Source: Pseudanabaena sp. PCC 7367
Lineage (GTDB): Bacteria > Cyanobacteriota > Cyanobacteriia > Pseudanabaenales > Pseudanabaenaceae
Direction: 5' to 3'
NCBI RefSeq assembly: GCF_000317065.1
Contig: NC_019701.1
Coordinates: 1,302,001 to 1,366,000 of the forward strand
DNA: 64,000 bases
Both the position numbers and the translations under genes were made by a program. Position 1 is the first letter of the stretch, and each line of letters begins with the position of its first letter. Under the pieces are notes generated by a model. The model ran no database searches. It was not told the origin of the DNA and was given only the letters and a program-made list of their open reading frames with translations. Positions 35,801-44,248 of this stretch are shown here, in pieces.

Positions 35801-36883
35801 CCGCACCTTCGCCGACTTCTCCTGTTCCTGGCGCTGTTCTAGAAATTCCTGCAAACCTTCTGGTTTTAGTTTTTCCAGCAAATTAATTGCATTGAGTCTA
35901 GACGCTGCGCCAGCATCGATCGCTGCCTGCTTCAGCCCTGGCAACAGCAAATCACGATGGGTAGCAAAAAGTGCTTCCGCCTGCTGCCGCACTGACTTAG
36001 AAGTACCGATCGCCATCTCAACAACTTTCTCATTCAAAGCCTCCACCAACGGCTGACAGGTAGGATAACTAAGGATCTTCAGGGCATGAATGCGAGTATA
36101 GATTTCCTTATCATGCAAAGCTTTTTGTACTACATCAAGATACTTAAGTGCAAAAGCACCAAACTGCGGATGCTGTGCTAGTAAATCGATCAACGCATTG
36201 ATAGAAGAATAATATTGATCCTCAGGGAATACGCTTTTTACTAAGACCTCTGGGTTTTCGCCCACAGTCTCCAGCATCTCCGCCAGCAGATCGAAACTTA
36301 TGAATTCAGGCAAGCCATAGTAATCATCATCGCTTGATTCATTGCCACCTGCGATCGTGCCACCAAGCATGGTAAAAGCAATACCTAGACCTAAAGATTT
36401 AGCCTGACGACGCTTCTTCTCCGTTGAGCCAGCCGCCGCATAGAGAAACGGATCAAGATGAGCTGATTTACCAAAGGGGATAGTGCCAGCCCCAAACATT
36501 GGCATCACCTGAGCTTCAGCACTATAGATTTTGGCAAGGCGACAGAAGAGGTCAACATCATTGATATTTTCTTTGCCAAACAGTTCAAATACCTTACCTC
36601 GGCACTTTTCTGCTTTCTCAACCGCTTTCTCGTAGCGATACCATTTCCGCATAGCGCTAGCAGAAGAGAAGTTTAAGCCCTGACCAAAAACCTTAACCAG
36701 TTGATCTAAAACAGTCTGTGATCCTTCTGCATCGACCAAAAAATTAATTAGCGTACGGGGCAAGTTCTGATCCATGATCCGGAAGCGATCGAAGTCTTGC
36801 GCCAATAGCTCCAGCATCTCCGCCGACAAACCTAGAGGATTAGCTAGTTCCTCTGCTTTGATCATCTGTTGCCACCATTCCAT
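32807..36883 (-). CDS. Giant DUF4132 protein (YehI/MolR-like)
   Basis: 1358 residues from the ATG at 36883, preceded by GAGGAAGGA; a GTG 18 bases earlier is also in frame. The N-terminal and middle parts are helical, with HEAT-like repeats around 205-345 and 560-760. The C-terminal DUF4132 domain (about 1060-1280) is recognisable by LVWVVCEDGQVVNTFRPLDDG and by IAHDILLDQQAIAFWQAHLSDYEI, then PLFQQFG. A helical tail follows. No membrane segments. The function of DUF4132 proteins is unknown. The tight pairing with a MoxR ATPase suggests the ATPase acts on this scaffold-sized protein. It resembles the E. coli yehL-yehI arrangement. Confidence 0.8.
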   Translation of the reverse strand: MEWWQQMIKAEELANPLGLSAEMLELLAQDFDRFRIMDQNLPRTLINFLVDAEGSQTVLDQLVKVFGQGLNFSSASAMRKWYRYEKAVEKAEKCRGKVFELFGKENINDVDLFCRLAKIYSAEAQVMPMFGAGTIPFGKSAHLDPFLYAAAGSTEKKRRQAKSLGLGIAFTMLGGTIAGGNESSDDDYYGLPEFISFDLLAEMLETVGENPEVLVKSVFPEDQYYSSINALIDLLAQHPQFGAFALKYLDVVQKALHDKEIYTRIHALKILSYPTCQPLVEALNEKVVEMAIGTSKSVRQQAEALFATHRDLLLPGLKQAAIDAGAASRLNAINLLEKLKPEGLQEFLEQRQEQEKSAKVRGAIERILTVPIAQEEEPEQKQELQLPPLPEVKLEAPLPEHVYEAFKQMLKDCDQAVTEYVDRLKKIPSSMYANNDRLTPDKLPDHQINKIWHVLQSGKAKDCQPSGRLLIPFHYTEESKCEKLILGFLESPELEPIHLVRLLLILDEIPSRKHKYIEQDEYDEPAYFGYRFLRYLNHYYSRNKNRFGIRQLEQLLKFLEVKNDLIRYEIFKHYDNRIIKAVIKWEDEAVWPYFAENTDILIEIFTPKVKSSPYDYDYGMQALRELGLEILAKFPTPPIELEPKLWEIALGGSKKESPQAQEILTKLPNYHDRVYAALNDRSNVTGRIAAAQWLERSDGEAAIELIKTTLKTEKNENAKDAYMRILSRLGVSATEFINIDELKAEAAKGLKKGIPDKLSWFPFKQLPTIHWQDSGKPVEKDIIIWFIVKAHKQKLVEPSPIVQLYSSYFVPEERELLGHFILESWIAHDTRPTYSQSEAEKLAKQDMASLWAFYQRWLKGAPANIEVLYEQYYQQKLNGLKDWHKRELNQSEIEEVEEYAQNNANSTWQGLEEARRATKESIYQGFLKDRLALVTTSATKDKGILAIASACCGVAAVPIAKEYLTKWYGRRSAQCMALLQILTWVEDFSAIQYILSVAKRFRSKNIQEAAGKFIEEIAERNGWTPDELGDRTIPTAGFEDKPEMTLDYGARQFTLVLDSQLNLILTDSDRKVLKSLPNDRKDDDADLAKAAKKTYSAAKKQLKQVLKMQTERLYEAMCTQRSWVFRDWQAFLNQHPIMGRLCQRLVWVVCEDGQVVNTFRPLDDGSFTDVEDEEVVIKENATIQIAHDILLDQQAIAFWQAHLSDYEITPLFQQFGKQQYILAEENKNKTEVADFVGYVMDSFSLRSKVKKLGYERGRSTEYCFSEYRKAFPGLGIEALIEFSGSYLPEDQMDVALRSFFFRSLAAEHDYGYYDEADRIPLDEIPTVLLSEIWNDMKQLAEQGSGYREDWEKQIDIYY

Positions 36884-37183
36884 AGATCCTTCCTCTCCCA
36901 CTAATCTATAAAAAATGCCTGTACTAGTCGATCGCGTTCATCTATGCCATTAAACTACTAGCAGTTTCAGCCAAAATCCCATCTAAAATATAGGATCAGC
37001 ATACCCAACTAGCCCCAGCTTAGATCCAGTTTTTTGTGATTAAAAACCAGTATTTAGGGCAAGGGTAAATCCACCAGGGCGATCGCTTCTTTGCAAACAT
37101 TATATAGATTGTTGTAACAAATATCTATTTTTGTCAAGGGGAAGAACAAATCAAGTTGTATTTGTTTTTGGCTCAGCTCAGAC

Positions 37184-38050
37184 TCAAACTTTACCAAAAC
37201 GCCGATCGCGCTTTTGAAACGAAATCAACGCCCGATAAAACTGAGTTAGGTCAAATTCAGGCCAGAGCGCCTCTGTAAAATAGATTTCCGTATAGGCCAA
37301 CTGCCACAGTAAAAAATTACTCAAGCGCATTTCGCCGCTGGTGCGAATCAACAAATCGGGATTGCCAATTTCAGAAGTATATAAATGCTGCTCAAAGAGT
37401 TCCTCAGTGATCGCTGTGGGCGAGAGGTTCTGGGCTTGAGCAAGTTCTACCACCTTCTGGCAAGCACTGACGATCTCATGCCGGCCACCATAGTTGATCG
37501 CCACAGTAAAGTTAACCGCGCGGTTATTGGCAGTTGCCACCATTGCTTTTTCAATCGCCGATCGCAGAGAGACAGGCAAAGGGTTGAGATCGCCCACAAA
37601 CCTGATTCGCACCCCTTCTCGCTCCATTTGTTCTAGCTCACGGCGGATCATCCGCTCAAACAATCGCATCAAGAAGCCTACTTCTTCGCGTGGTCTGCGC
37701 CAATTCTCGGTTGAGAAGGCATAGACTGTAAAATATTTAATTCCTAAATCTTTGCAACAGCGCAGAATATTTTTAACCGTGATTACGCCCTGACGATGGC
37801 CCACTGCTCTAGGTAGGCCGCGCTGCTCTGCCCAACGACCGTTTCCATCCATAATCGCCGCCACGTGGTTTGGCAATCGCCCTAGGGCTATTTCTGGCTG
37901 CATTGTTTGTTGATTCATAGTTGACCAGGCATCATAGACATCTTGGGTATTTGGGGGTTGAGCGATCGCCTGATATGCTAATCCCAGTTCTGGCAATGGC
38001 ATTACTTCTTGAAAATCTTGCATTTCCATAAACTTCTGTACTTCCGACAT
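37184..38050 (-). CDS. uppS: Isoprenyl transferase (undecaprenyl diphosphate synthase)
   Basis: 288 residues from the ATG at 38050, which follows GGGAGGGAGAACTA. The open frame runs 67 codons further upstream into the previous gene, but that part is not conserved-looking. Cis-prenyltransferase making the C55 lipid carrier for cell-wall and glycan synthesis. Core motifs: HVAAIMDGNGRWAEQRGLPR (catalytic Asp), GHRQGV, YAFSTENWRRP, NYGGRHEI, and DLLIRTSGEMRLSNFLLWQLAYTE. The product is the kind of carrier the GT39 enzymes depend on. It is 41 bases after the ferritin-like gene, probably co-transcribed. Confidence 0.95.
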   Translation of the reverse strand: MSEVQKFMEMQDFQEVMPLPELGLAYQAIAQPPNTQDVYDAWSTMNQQTMQPEIALGRLPNHVAAIMDGNGRWAEQRGLPRAVGHRQGVITVKNILRCCKDLGIKYFTVYAFSTENWRRPREEVGFLMRLFERMIRRELEQMEREGVRIRFVGDLNPLPVSLRSAIEKAMVATANNRAVNFTVAINYGGRHEIVSACQKVVELAQAQNLSPTAITEELFEQHLYTSEIGNPDLLIRTSGEMRLSNFLLWQLAYTEIYFTEALWPEFDLTQFYRALISFQKRDRRFGKV

Positions 38051-38091
38051 TAGTTCTCCCTCCCGCTTGGATTTTGATTCGTATAATTCGC

Positions 38092-39270
38092 TTAATTTGC
38101 TTGCTGCGATTGATTTGCCAATGGCGGAATGCCAAACAAATCTTGTAAATATATATCGCTCAGACTTCTGCTCCAGCATCGCAATCGCCACAGCACGATC
38201 ACAAACACCCAGATTAGTTCTAAGCGATTTGGCCATGACCAGCTTCGCCAACCCACCAGACCCATTACGTGGGTGAAGGTATCAAATAAATTATTAGTCG
38301 GCGGACGAAAGGTTCTGGTTGAATTTCGATCGCATTGCTGATCAGAATCAGTCGATCGCAAGATCTCTTGGCTAGGGGCGATCGGTTTTGGCTCAGATTC
38401 TGATGTTCTCAAGTTTACCCACCAGGATCGCTTGATTTGAGCTAGGCCGATCGTAAATAAGCGACCAAAAATCGGGGTGAGAGCAACCCTGGAGCCAGGG
38501 AAAGCCCAGAGCCCAAAGCCCAAAAACTTGGTCATATGATTGACTTCATCGCGGAATAGTTCCACCATCAAATCCCGCAATGCACCAGTAGAATGAGCCA
38601 TCAACCACAAATACAGGCAGGTTGCGCCATATTCCGTGGTGGTGCGATGCAAGCCATGTCGAAATAGATCCTGATGACGATCGCCAGAGGGCTTATATTC
38701 CTTGGCGCGAAGTTTAATGGATTGTGGTGGCTGCCCTGCTAGTTGTTTATAAAGTCGGCGTAATACTGGCGCGTGTTGGCGTTCTTCTTTTTCCCATAAG
38801 CCCATCTCAACTAATGTTCCATCTGCCGATCGCATACCACCAACAAACCTGGCCATCTCTGGATAAAGCTGTTGTAGATATTGCCAACTGGTGTGGGAAT
38901 AGGAATGAATTGGCGCTTCAATGTTCATGCAGCCCTGCAAAACGGCCAGATAAACCTGGGGGGTAATGCCGATAATCAAACTAGGGTCGATCGCTTGCCA
39001 ATTGATTAGCTGCCAGGGTCGCATTTGTGGTTGTTGGAATTGAGCTGGCAAGTCTTCCAGGCGATCGCTTAGTTGCCGAAACGAAAGAAAATTATTTAAC
39101 AGGGAGTGAATCTTAAGCAAAGGCGAATCAACTGGTTCAGGTTGCTCGCTACCAGTCTTTATCGGGAGCTGATTCTTGAGAGGAACCGCTGGTTGCGAAT
39201 CGCAGATAGTTCCCTCAGGGTTAGCGATCGTGGCGCTATTCTGGCCGGATCGGTGGATCTGACTTGGCAT
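38092..39270 (-). CDS. Ferritin-like di-iron protein
   Basis: 392 residues. A four-helix di-iron site can be laid out: E118 (MNIEAP), E163 and H166 (EKEERQHA), E213 (TTTEYG), E242 and H245 (RDEVNHM). That is the four-Glu, two-His set of ferritin-like oxygenases and acyl-ACP desaturase-like proteins. A hydrophobic stretch near 350-370 may be a membrane anchor. The first 45 residues are low-complexity. The substrate is unknown. Probable operon with uppS, and possibly with the 59-residue frame 29 bases upstream. Confidence 0.65.
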   Translation of the reverse strand: MPSQIHRSGQNSATIANPEGTICDSQPAVPLKNQLPIKTGSEQPEPVDSPLLKIHSLLNNFLSFRQLSDRLEDLPAQFQQPQMRPWQLINWQAIDPSLIIGITPQVYLAVLQGCMNIEAPIHSYSHTSWQYLQQLYPEMARFVGGMRSADGTLVEMGLWEKEERQHAPVLRRLYKQLAGQPPQSIKLRAKEYKPSGDRHQDLFRHGLHRTTTEYGATCLYLWLMAHSTGALRDLMVELFRDEVNHMTKFLGFGLWAFPGSRVALTPIFGRLFTIGLAQIKRSWWVNLRTSESEPKPIAPSQEILRSTDSDQQCDRNSTRTFRPPTNNLFDTFTHVMGLVGWRSWSWPNRLELIWVFVIVLWRLRCWSRSLSDIYLQDLFGIPPLANQSQQAN

Positions 39271-39299
39271 TATCTATTTCTCTTTCTAGTAAGTAGCTG

Positions 39300-39479
39300 T
39301 TACTGGATCTTGAGTTTGAGTTTGAATTTGAAGTTGAATTTAATAAATGTTGGAGAATAGAGGGAACAGAGGCCTGCAGGGTTGGGGTAATTCTGTTTAG
39401 CAGCCAGAGAATACCCTTGGCTTAATAAAATAAATGGGGGTGAGGGAAGAGTAGCAATGAGCGCTAGGGCAAATTTCAT
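39300..39479 (-). CDS. Possible 59-residue small protein
   Basis: A minus-strand frame starting MKFALALIATLPSPPFILLS with an ideal Shine-Dalgarno sequence (AAAGGAGGAGTTCT before ATG), one of the strongest in the window. The N-terminal half is hydrophobic and signal-like. The C-terminus is an alternating F/K/L tail (KFNFKFKLKLKIQ). It ends 29 bases before the ferritin-like gene on the same strand, so it may be a leader peptide or a small membrane protein. The repetitive tail comes from a TTTGAG/TTTGAA DNA run, which weakens the case. Confidence 0.35.
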   Translation of the reverse strand: MKFALALIATLPSPPFILLSQGYSLAAKQNYPNPAGLCSLYSPTFIKFNFKFKLKLKIQ

Positions 39480-39811
39480 AGAACTCCTCCTTTTCGCTAA
39501 TTCGCTTTTTCCAGGTGGATACTTATGAGCAATTACTTATGGGCAATTAACGGATGCCTGCATGTATTAGCTAATCAAATCATTCCTGATTTGTCAGTCG
39601 GAAGAGGTCGGCAATTCCTGGCTACTTAGCGGTTTACGACAAACTCAAAGTCGGTAAAAGTAGGATCAGGTAGGATCTCAACTGATTTAAAGCGTTTTTA
39701 ACTGATTTAAATGAGGCGATCGACCTAGACCAAGCCACAATCGGGTACAGTGAACTTACGAACGCTCTAGATCGGTAAAGTTGTTAGCTTAGTTAGATTG
39801 ATTCAGGTTGC
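39480..39811. other. Intergenic region upstream of NB-ARC gene
   Basis: About 330 bases between divergent transcription units. It has short repeats (ACTTATGAGCAATT/ACTTATGGGCAATT, and AACTGATTTAAA twice). No gene or certain promoter was recognised. Confidence 0.4.
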
Positions 39812-42592
39812 TTGAACCATTCACCCCAGGATTTACCATCCCCGTTAGGGAATCAATTCGGAAGCGATCGCGCAGTATTTGCGGTAGAGGATGCGATCGC
39901 CACAATTGATGCAATCCTGTTTATGCACAAGGGTAAACATCTGGATGATTTACAAAGTACAATCCTGCGGCATTCCTGGGATGGCGATCGCTATGGGGAA
40001 ATCGCCGATCGCTATGGTTGCACCGAGGGACATGCTAAGGATATGGGATCGCAACTCTGGCGGCTTCTCTCTAGCACTTTGGGGGTAAAGGTCAACAAAA
40101 GGAATTTACAAACCGCGCTCAAACGTTATCTAGGCAAGCATTTGCGCCAGGATTTAGGTTATGCGATCGCCCAGGGTCAAGCTTACTTACAATCTGATCA
40201 TGGCCAAGCGATTCCTAACCCAGTAATTGCAAATGCTGAGGTGCCAGAGAATCAGTCTATTGCTCAAAATACAACGAATCATGTAAGTCACGAAACTGCT
40301 AATCCTCATTTCGTGGGTCGCAGTGGCGCGATCGCCTATCTAGATCACCTCAGCAGCCTGGGTACGAAAGTGATTTTGATCCAGGCTCAGGGCGGAGTCG
40401 GCAAAACCACCCTGGCAAGGCAGTATTTACAGCAAAAATTTGCTCAAGTGCTGGAATTTGCGATCGCCAAAGAAACCAGTAATATTACTTCGATCGAAAG
40501 CTTAATTGAGGAACGCTTACAGCAACTTGGCCTGGAACCTGGCCGCGAGTTTGGCATTTCCCTCGATCGACTCAAGCAAAAGCTGGCACAAACCCCGATC
40601 GGCATCTTAATTGACAACCTGGAGCCCGCCCTCGATCGCCACGGTAAGTTGATCGCGCCCCATCGTGGCTATGTGGAACTGCTGGTCACTCTGTCAGCCC
40701 CAACAGTGCGGTCATTAACTTTAATTACTAGCCGCGATCGGCTCTCGGAATCAGCGATCAAACTGCGTCGCTATTTGTTGCCGGGGTTAGCACTTTCCAC
40801 CTGGCAATCTTATTTTGCTAACTATTTGCCTAAGCTACGTCCTTTCAGACCAGCCGATCAAGTCGATCAATTTGATCGGTATGGGGAGCTAGATCTAGAT
40901 CAACTTAGCCTCGACACGATCGCCCAGATGCACCAATCCTATGGCGGCAATGCCAAGGCGATGGACATTCTTTGCAGTGCGATCGGCCATGATTTTGATG
41001 GCGATGTGGTGGGTTATTGGCAGGAGTTTCAATCTGCACCATTAGCACAGCGGGATTTGGCCAACCTGGTGACCAGCCAATTCGATCGCTTATGCAGTCT
41101 GGATCTTGCGGCCTATCGATTGCTCTGTCGCCTTGGTTGCTATCGCTATCAGGATGTTTCTACTATTCCCAGTGAAGCTGTTTTAGCATTGTTATGGGAT
41201 GCCTCAATCAATCAAGTTAATCAAACCAATCAAGCCAGCCAACCAGGCCAGCAACGCCGCCTAATTGAATCACTGCGCGATCGCTCGTTAATTGAACATC
41301 ATCGGGGCTCCTACTGGCTGCATCCAATTATTCGGGCAGAGGCGATCGCCAGACTCAGGCAGGCTAATTATGAAACTAGTAACATTGAACCTAATTCAGA
41401 ATTAGAGCTAGCCCATCGTGCCGCCGCCAAATTCTGGACAGACAGCACCAACACGATCGATACAGTCGAAGATGCGCTACGTTGCTTTGAAGCTTACTAT
41501 CATTACCTGGCGATCGAGGACTATGAAGCTGCCGCCGCCGTCATTTTGCAACGCCGCCACACCAAATCAACGGGGATCGAAAGACTGGGCCGCACTTTCT
41601 ATAAATTGGGCTTGCTCAAACAGATGATCACCGCGATCGCCCAGATCATTGATAAAATCCAATCCGCCTATCATCTCAGTGGCCTATATGGCATCTGGGG
41701 GGTGTTATATCGCCTATCTGGGCAAATTCATGCCGCGATCGAATGTCATCAAAAATCAGCCGCGATCGCCAAGCGACATCTGGATCGACTGGCAGGGCAA
41801 TCGGCAGCAACAAATCCAACAAAGGAAACAGTCAGTAACCAGGTTGAGTTGGCAGAACAAGTAGAAACAGTAGAACAATTAAAGCGATCGTCAGCACAGC
41901 TTGAACTCCTCAACCTCAAAAATTGGCAACAACATGCGCTGTTGAATATTGGCATTTGCCAGATCGAGTTGTGGGAGCTAGAAGCCGCTAAGCAAACCTT
42001 TACCCAACTCAATAGCCACAATCGCCAGCAACTGATCGCTGAGGATCTGGCCGAGCTATATAACCCTTCCGTTGATGTGTTCTCGGCCTATGTGCATTCC
42101 TGCCTGGGCGATCGCCCAACTGCGCTTAAGTTTATTCATGATTTCGATCGTAAATTGCATCAAAATATCAGCCTGGGCACTGGGCATCGGTTTCTATTTC
42201 TGGGCTTGGCCTACAAAAACCTGGGTGAAATTGAACCCGCCTTTAATATGCTGAACCGGGCGATCGATTATGCCAATCAACATCACTACACCCAGGTTAA
42301 AGCCAATGCCATCAGTGGCCTAGCAGCACTAGAGCGATCTCAGCACAACTATCAAACTGCCCTGACACATCATCAAATGGCGATCGAGCTACTGGCGCAA
42401 ATTGGCACTAAATGCGATCTGGCCGAAGCCTACTATCAACTTGGTCACACCTACGCCGCCCAAAATGACCAACCACAGAGCAGGGCTAGCCACAATCAGG
42501 CAATTAAGCTATTTCAAGAAATGCAAGCACCCCAGCAAATCAAAAAAGTCCAGCGGGCTTTGGTTCAAATTGATAGCTCGACTAACAATTAA
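39812..42592 (+). CDS. NB-ARC STAND ATPase with vMAP-type HTH and TPR repeats
   Basis: 926 residues from a TTG start. Order of parts: an N-terminal helix-turn-helix of the vWA-MoxR-associated (vMAP) type (about 20-110: LDDLQSTILRHSWDGDRYGE, then QLWRLLSSTLG). An NB-ARC ATPase follows with P-loop GGVGKTT at 194-200 and the Walker B-like GILIDNLEPALD. Then come a winged-helix region and TPR-like helices in the last 350 residues. STAND proteins act as ligand-triggered switches, and in cyanobacteria such architectures are common in signalling and predicted conflict systems. No effector domain is attached. A trypsin- or caspase-like partner is not adjacent. The gene is convergent with the next, with stops two bases apart. 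Confidence 0.82.
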   Translation: MNHSPQDLPSPLGNQFGSDRAVFAVEDAIATIDAILFMHKGKHLDDLQSTILRHSWDGDRYGEIADRYGCTEGHAKDMGSQLWRLLSSTLGVKVNKRNLQTALKRYLGKHLRQDLGYAIAQGQAYLQSDHGQAIPNPVIANAEVPENQSIAQNTTNHVSHETANPHFVGRSGAIAYLDHLSSLGTKVILIQAQGGVGKTTLARQYLQQKFAQVLEFAIAKETSNITSIESLIEERLQQLGLEPGREFGISLDRLKQKLAQTPIGILIDNLEPALDRHGKLIAPHRGYVELLVTLSAPTVRSLTLITSRDRLSESAIKLRRYLLPGLALSTWQSYFANYLPKLRPFRPADQVDQFDRYGELDLDQLSLDTIAQMHQSYGGNAKAMDILCSAIGHDFDGDVVGYWQEFQSAPLAQRDLANLVTSQFDRLCSLDLAAYRLLCRLGCYRYQDVSTIPSEAVLALLWDASINQVNQTNQASQPGQQRRLIESLRDRSLIEHHRGSYWLHPIIRAEAIARLRQANYETSNIEPNSELELAHRAAAKFWTDSTNTIDTVEDALRCFEAYYHYLAIEDYEAAAAVILQRRHTKSTGIERLGRTFYKLGLLKQMITAIAQIIDKIQSAYHLSGLYGIWGVLYRLSGQIHAAIECHQKSAAIAKRHLDRLAGQSAATNPTKETVSNQVELAEQVETVEQLKRSSAQLELLNLKNWQQHALLNIGICQIELWELEAAKQTFTQLNSHNRQQLIAEDLAELYNPSVDVFSAYVHSCLGDRPTALKFIHDFDRKLHQNISLGTGHRFLFLGLAYKNLGEIEPAFNMLNRAIDYANQHHYTQVKANAISGLAALERSQHNYQTALTHHQMAIELLAQIGTKCDLAEAYYQLGHTYAAQNDQPQSRASHNQAIKLFQEMQAPQQIKKVQRALVQIDSSTNN

Positions 42593-42594
42593 AT

Positions 42595-44196
42595 CTAAAT
42601 CCAGTTAAACCAGTTCAGGGGCACATACCGCGACCACATCCGGTGGTAAAAAGCCTCGAACGAAATATCAATTCCCAACCAGATCGGCATAAAGAAAATT
42701 TGCGTACCCACCACCGCCAGAATAATTATGGCAAATGCGCCATAGCGCCACCATTGCGATCGTACATTTCGCACTCTTGCCCATAGCTTTAGCAATAAAT
42801 CCATCAAGTTAGACTTATTTGGATTCTTTTGATCAATAAGCTGTGGATCAGTAATTTCCCCAGCGTTCTGCTCAGTTTGCGTTTCAATATTCGTCTCAAT
42901 CATTAATTCGGCAGATTCGGCAGATTCAGCCAATCCAGCCTTTTGACTAACACCCTCAGGCAGCAATCGATCGAGCAAGATCGCCAGCGCCATGAAACTA
43001 AACACCGCCGCGCTCATGTAGTGATAAATAAATAAACAGCGCGACACCAGCAACCAGGGCAAATAATTAGCGCTATAGCCAATCAGGACATAGGCATCCA
43101 TTGCCCGAAAACGGCGCAAGCCCTGCGCAGTCAGGGTAATTATGGCCAGGGTTGAAAACCACCACAAAACCGGATTGCCGATCGCATGGACATCAATAAC
43201 ATGCTTTGTCTCTTCGACGTAGTGATAGTAATAACCGATCGGACGGCTGGCGATCGGCCAGGATAGCCAGCTTGAACAATAGGGGTGGGAGTTCATCCCC
43301 ATCACGGCGCTGTTGTGGTTATAGTCCCAAATATCCTGGTTAAAAGCCACAAACGATCGCCAGGTATAAACCAACCAGTTAGCAATATTGGGATTATCCC
43401 TGAGTTGGGCAATATCCAGGGTGGGAGCATACAAAATAATATGCGGTAGCCATTGCAGTTCATAGAACAAAGCCGGAGCGATCGCCAACCAGAGTAAATA
43501 TTGCCACCAATCCAGGGTTTTGATTTTGTCCAGAATGCCCAGATCTTGACAGAGTTCCGGCTTCAGCCAACTATTCACCCACACTAGCGCCACCAATACC
43601 AGACTCATTAACCAGAAGCCCAGGCCATTCCATTTTGCCGCCGCACTTGCCCCCAGCATAATTCCCGCACTAGTTAAGTAGAGAGTGCGAGTTATGCCTT
43701 TGCGCTCCAGAGCGGCCAGGGACAGAACCAGAGCCGCCAGGCCAAATGCCACCAGAAAAACATTGATCAAGCCAAACCGGGATTCTACCAGGAACAAACC
43801 ATCGGTGACGGTGAGAGCGCCAGTAATTAGCGCCAGCCGCCATTTGCCACTAAAACGATAGGCCACCCCGATCGCCAACAGGGGAATAATTGCGCCGACG
43901 ATCGCACTGGCCAGCCGATAGCCCCAGGGATTATGCCCCAATGCCATGATCGTTACGGCAATCAGGTATTTTGCCAGGGGGGGATGTCCATCCCGAAAGG
44001 GGGTGGCGGTTAAATATTCTTCGGCATGTTTGGGGAAATATACTTCATCAAATACAGGATATTCAATCGTATCAAGGTGCCAGAGCCTCAGCCCCAGGGC
44101 GATCGCAAAGATCACCAGGCTACCGATTAATAATCGTTGATCCCAGTTAAAGGGCGATCGGGGTTGTTTAGTTTGAATTGTGTTTTCGGCGATCAT
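42595..44196 (-). CDS. PMT-family (GT39) mannosyltransferase
   Basis: 533 residues from the ATG at 44196 (a GTG nine bases earlier is in frame). Closest of the three GT39 proteins to protein O-mannosyltransferases. After the first helix comes YPVFDEVYFPKHAEEYLTAT, then FRDGHPPLAKYLIA. The conserved PMT segment SHPYCSSWLSWPI with YYHYVEETKHV is seen midway. It transfers mannose from a polyprenyl-phosphate-mannose donor to exported proteins or glycans. A hydrophilic insert (about 430-475) separates the last helices. It converges with the NB-ARC gene. The C-terminus reads FYHRMWSRYVPLNWFNWI. Confidence 0.88.
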   Translation of the reverse strand: MIAENTIQTKQPRSPFNWDQRLLIGSLVIFAIALGLRLWHLDTIEYPVFDEVYFPKHAEEYLTATPFRDGHPPLAKYLIAVTIMALGHNPWGYRLASAIVGAIIPLLAIGVAYRFSGKWRLALITGALTVTDGLFLVESRFGLINVFLVAFGLAALVLSLAALERKGITRTLYLTSAGIMLGASAAAKWNGLGFWLMSLVLVALVWVNSWLKPELCQDLGILDKIKTLDWWQYLLWLAIAPALFYELQWLPHIILYAPTLDIAQLRDNPNIANWLVYTWRSFVAFNQDIWDYNHNSAVMGMNSHPYCSSWLSWPIASRPIGYYYHYVEETKHVIDVHAIGNPVLWWFSTLAIITLTAQGLRRFRAMDAYVLIGYSANYLPWLLVSRCLFIYHYMSAAVFSFMALAILLDRLLPEGVSQKAGLAESAESAELMIETNIETQTEQNAGEITDPQLIDQKNPNKSNLMDLLLKLWARVRNVRSQWWRYGAFAIIILAVVGTQIFFMPIWLGIDISFEAFYHRMWSRYVPLNWFNWI

Positions 44197-44248
44197 ACAT
44201 GGCACTATCCCTGGTTAACTCGATCGACTGCTGAAATAATTGAGTTAA

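Noticed and set aside
37184-38251. N-terminally extended uppS (355 residues)
   Set aside because: The extra 67 codons overlap the preceding gene and look unconserved; a strong Shine-Dalgarno sequence precedes the internal ATG at 38050.
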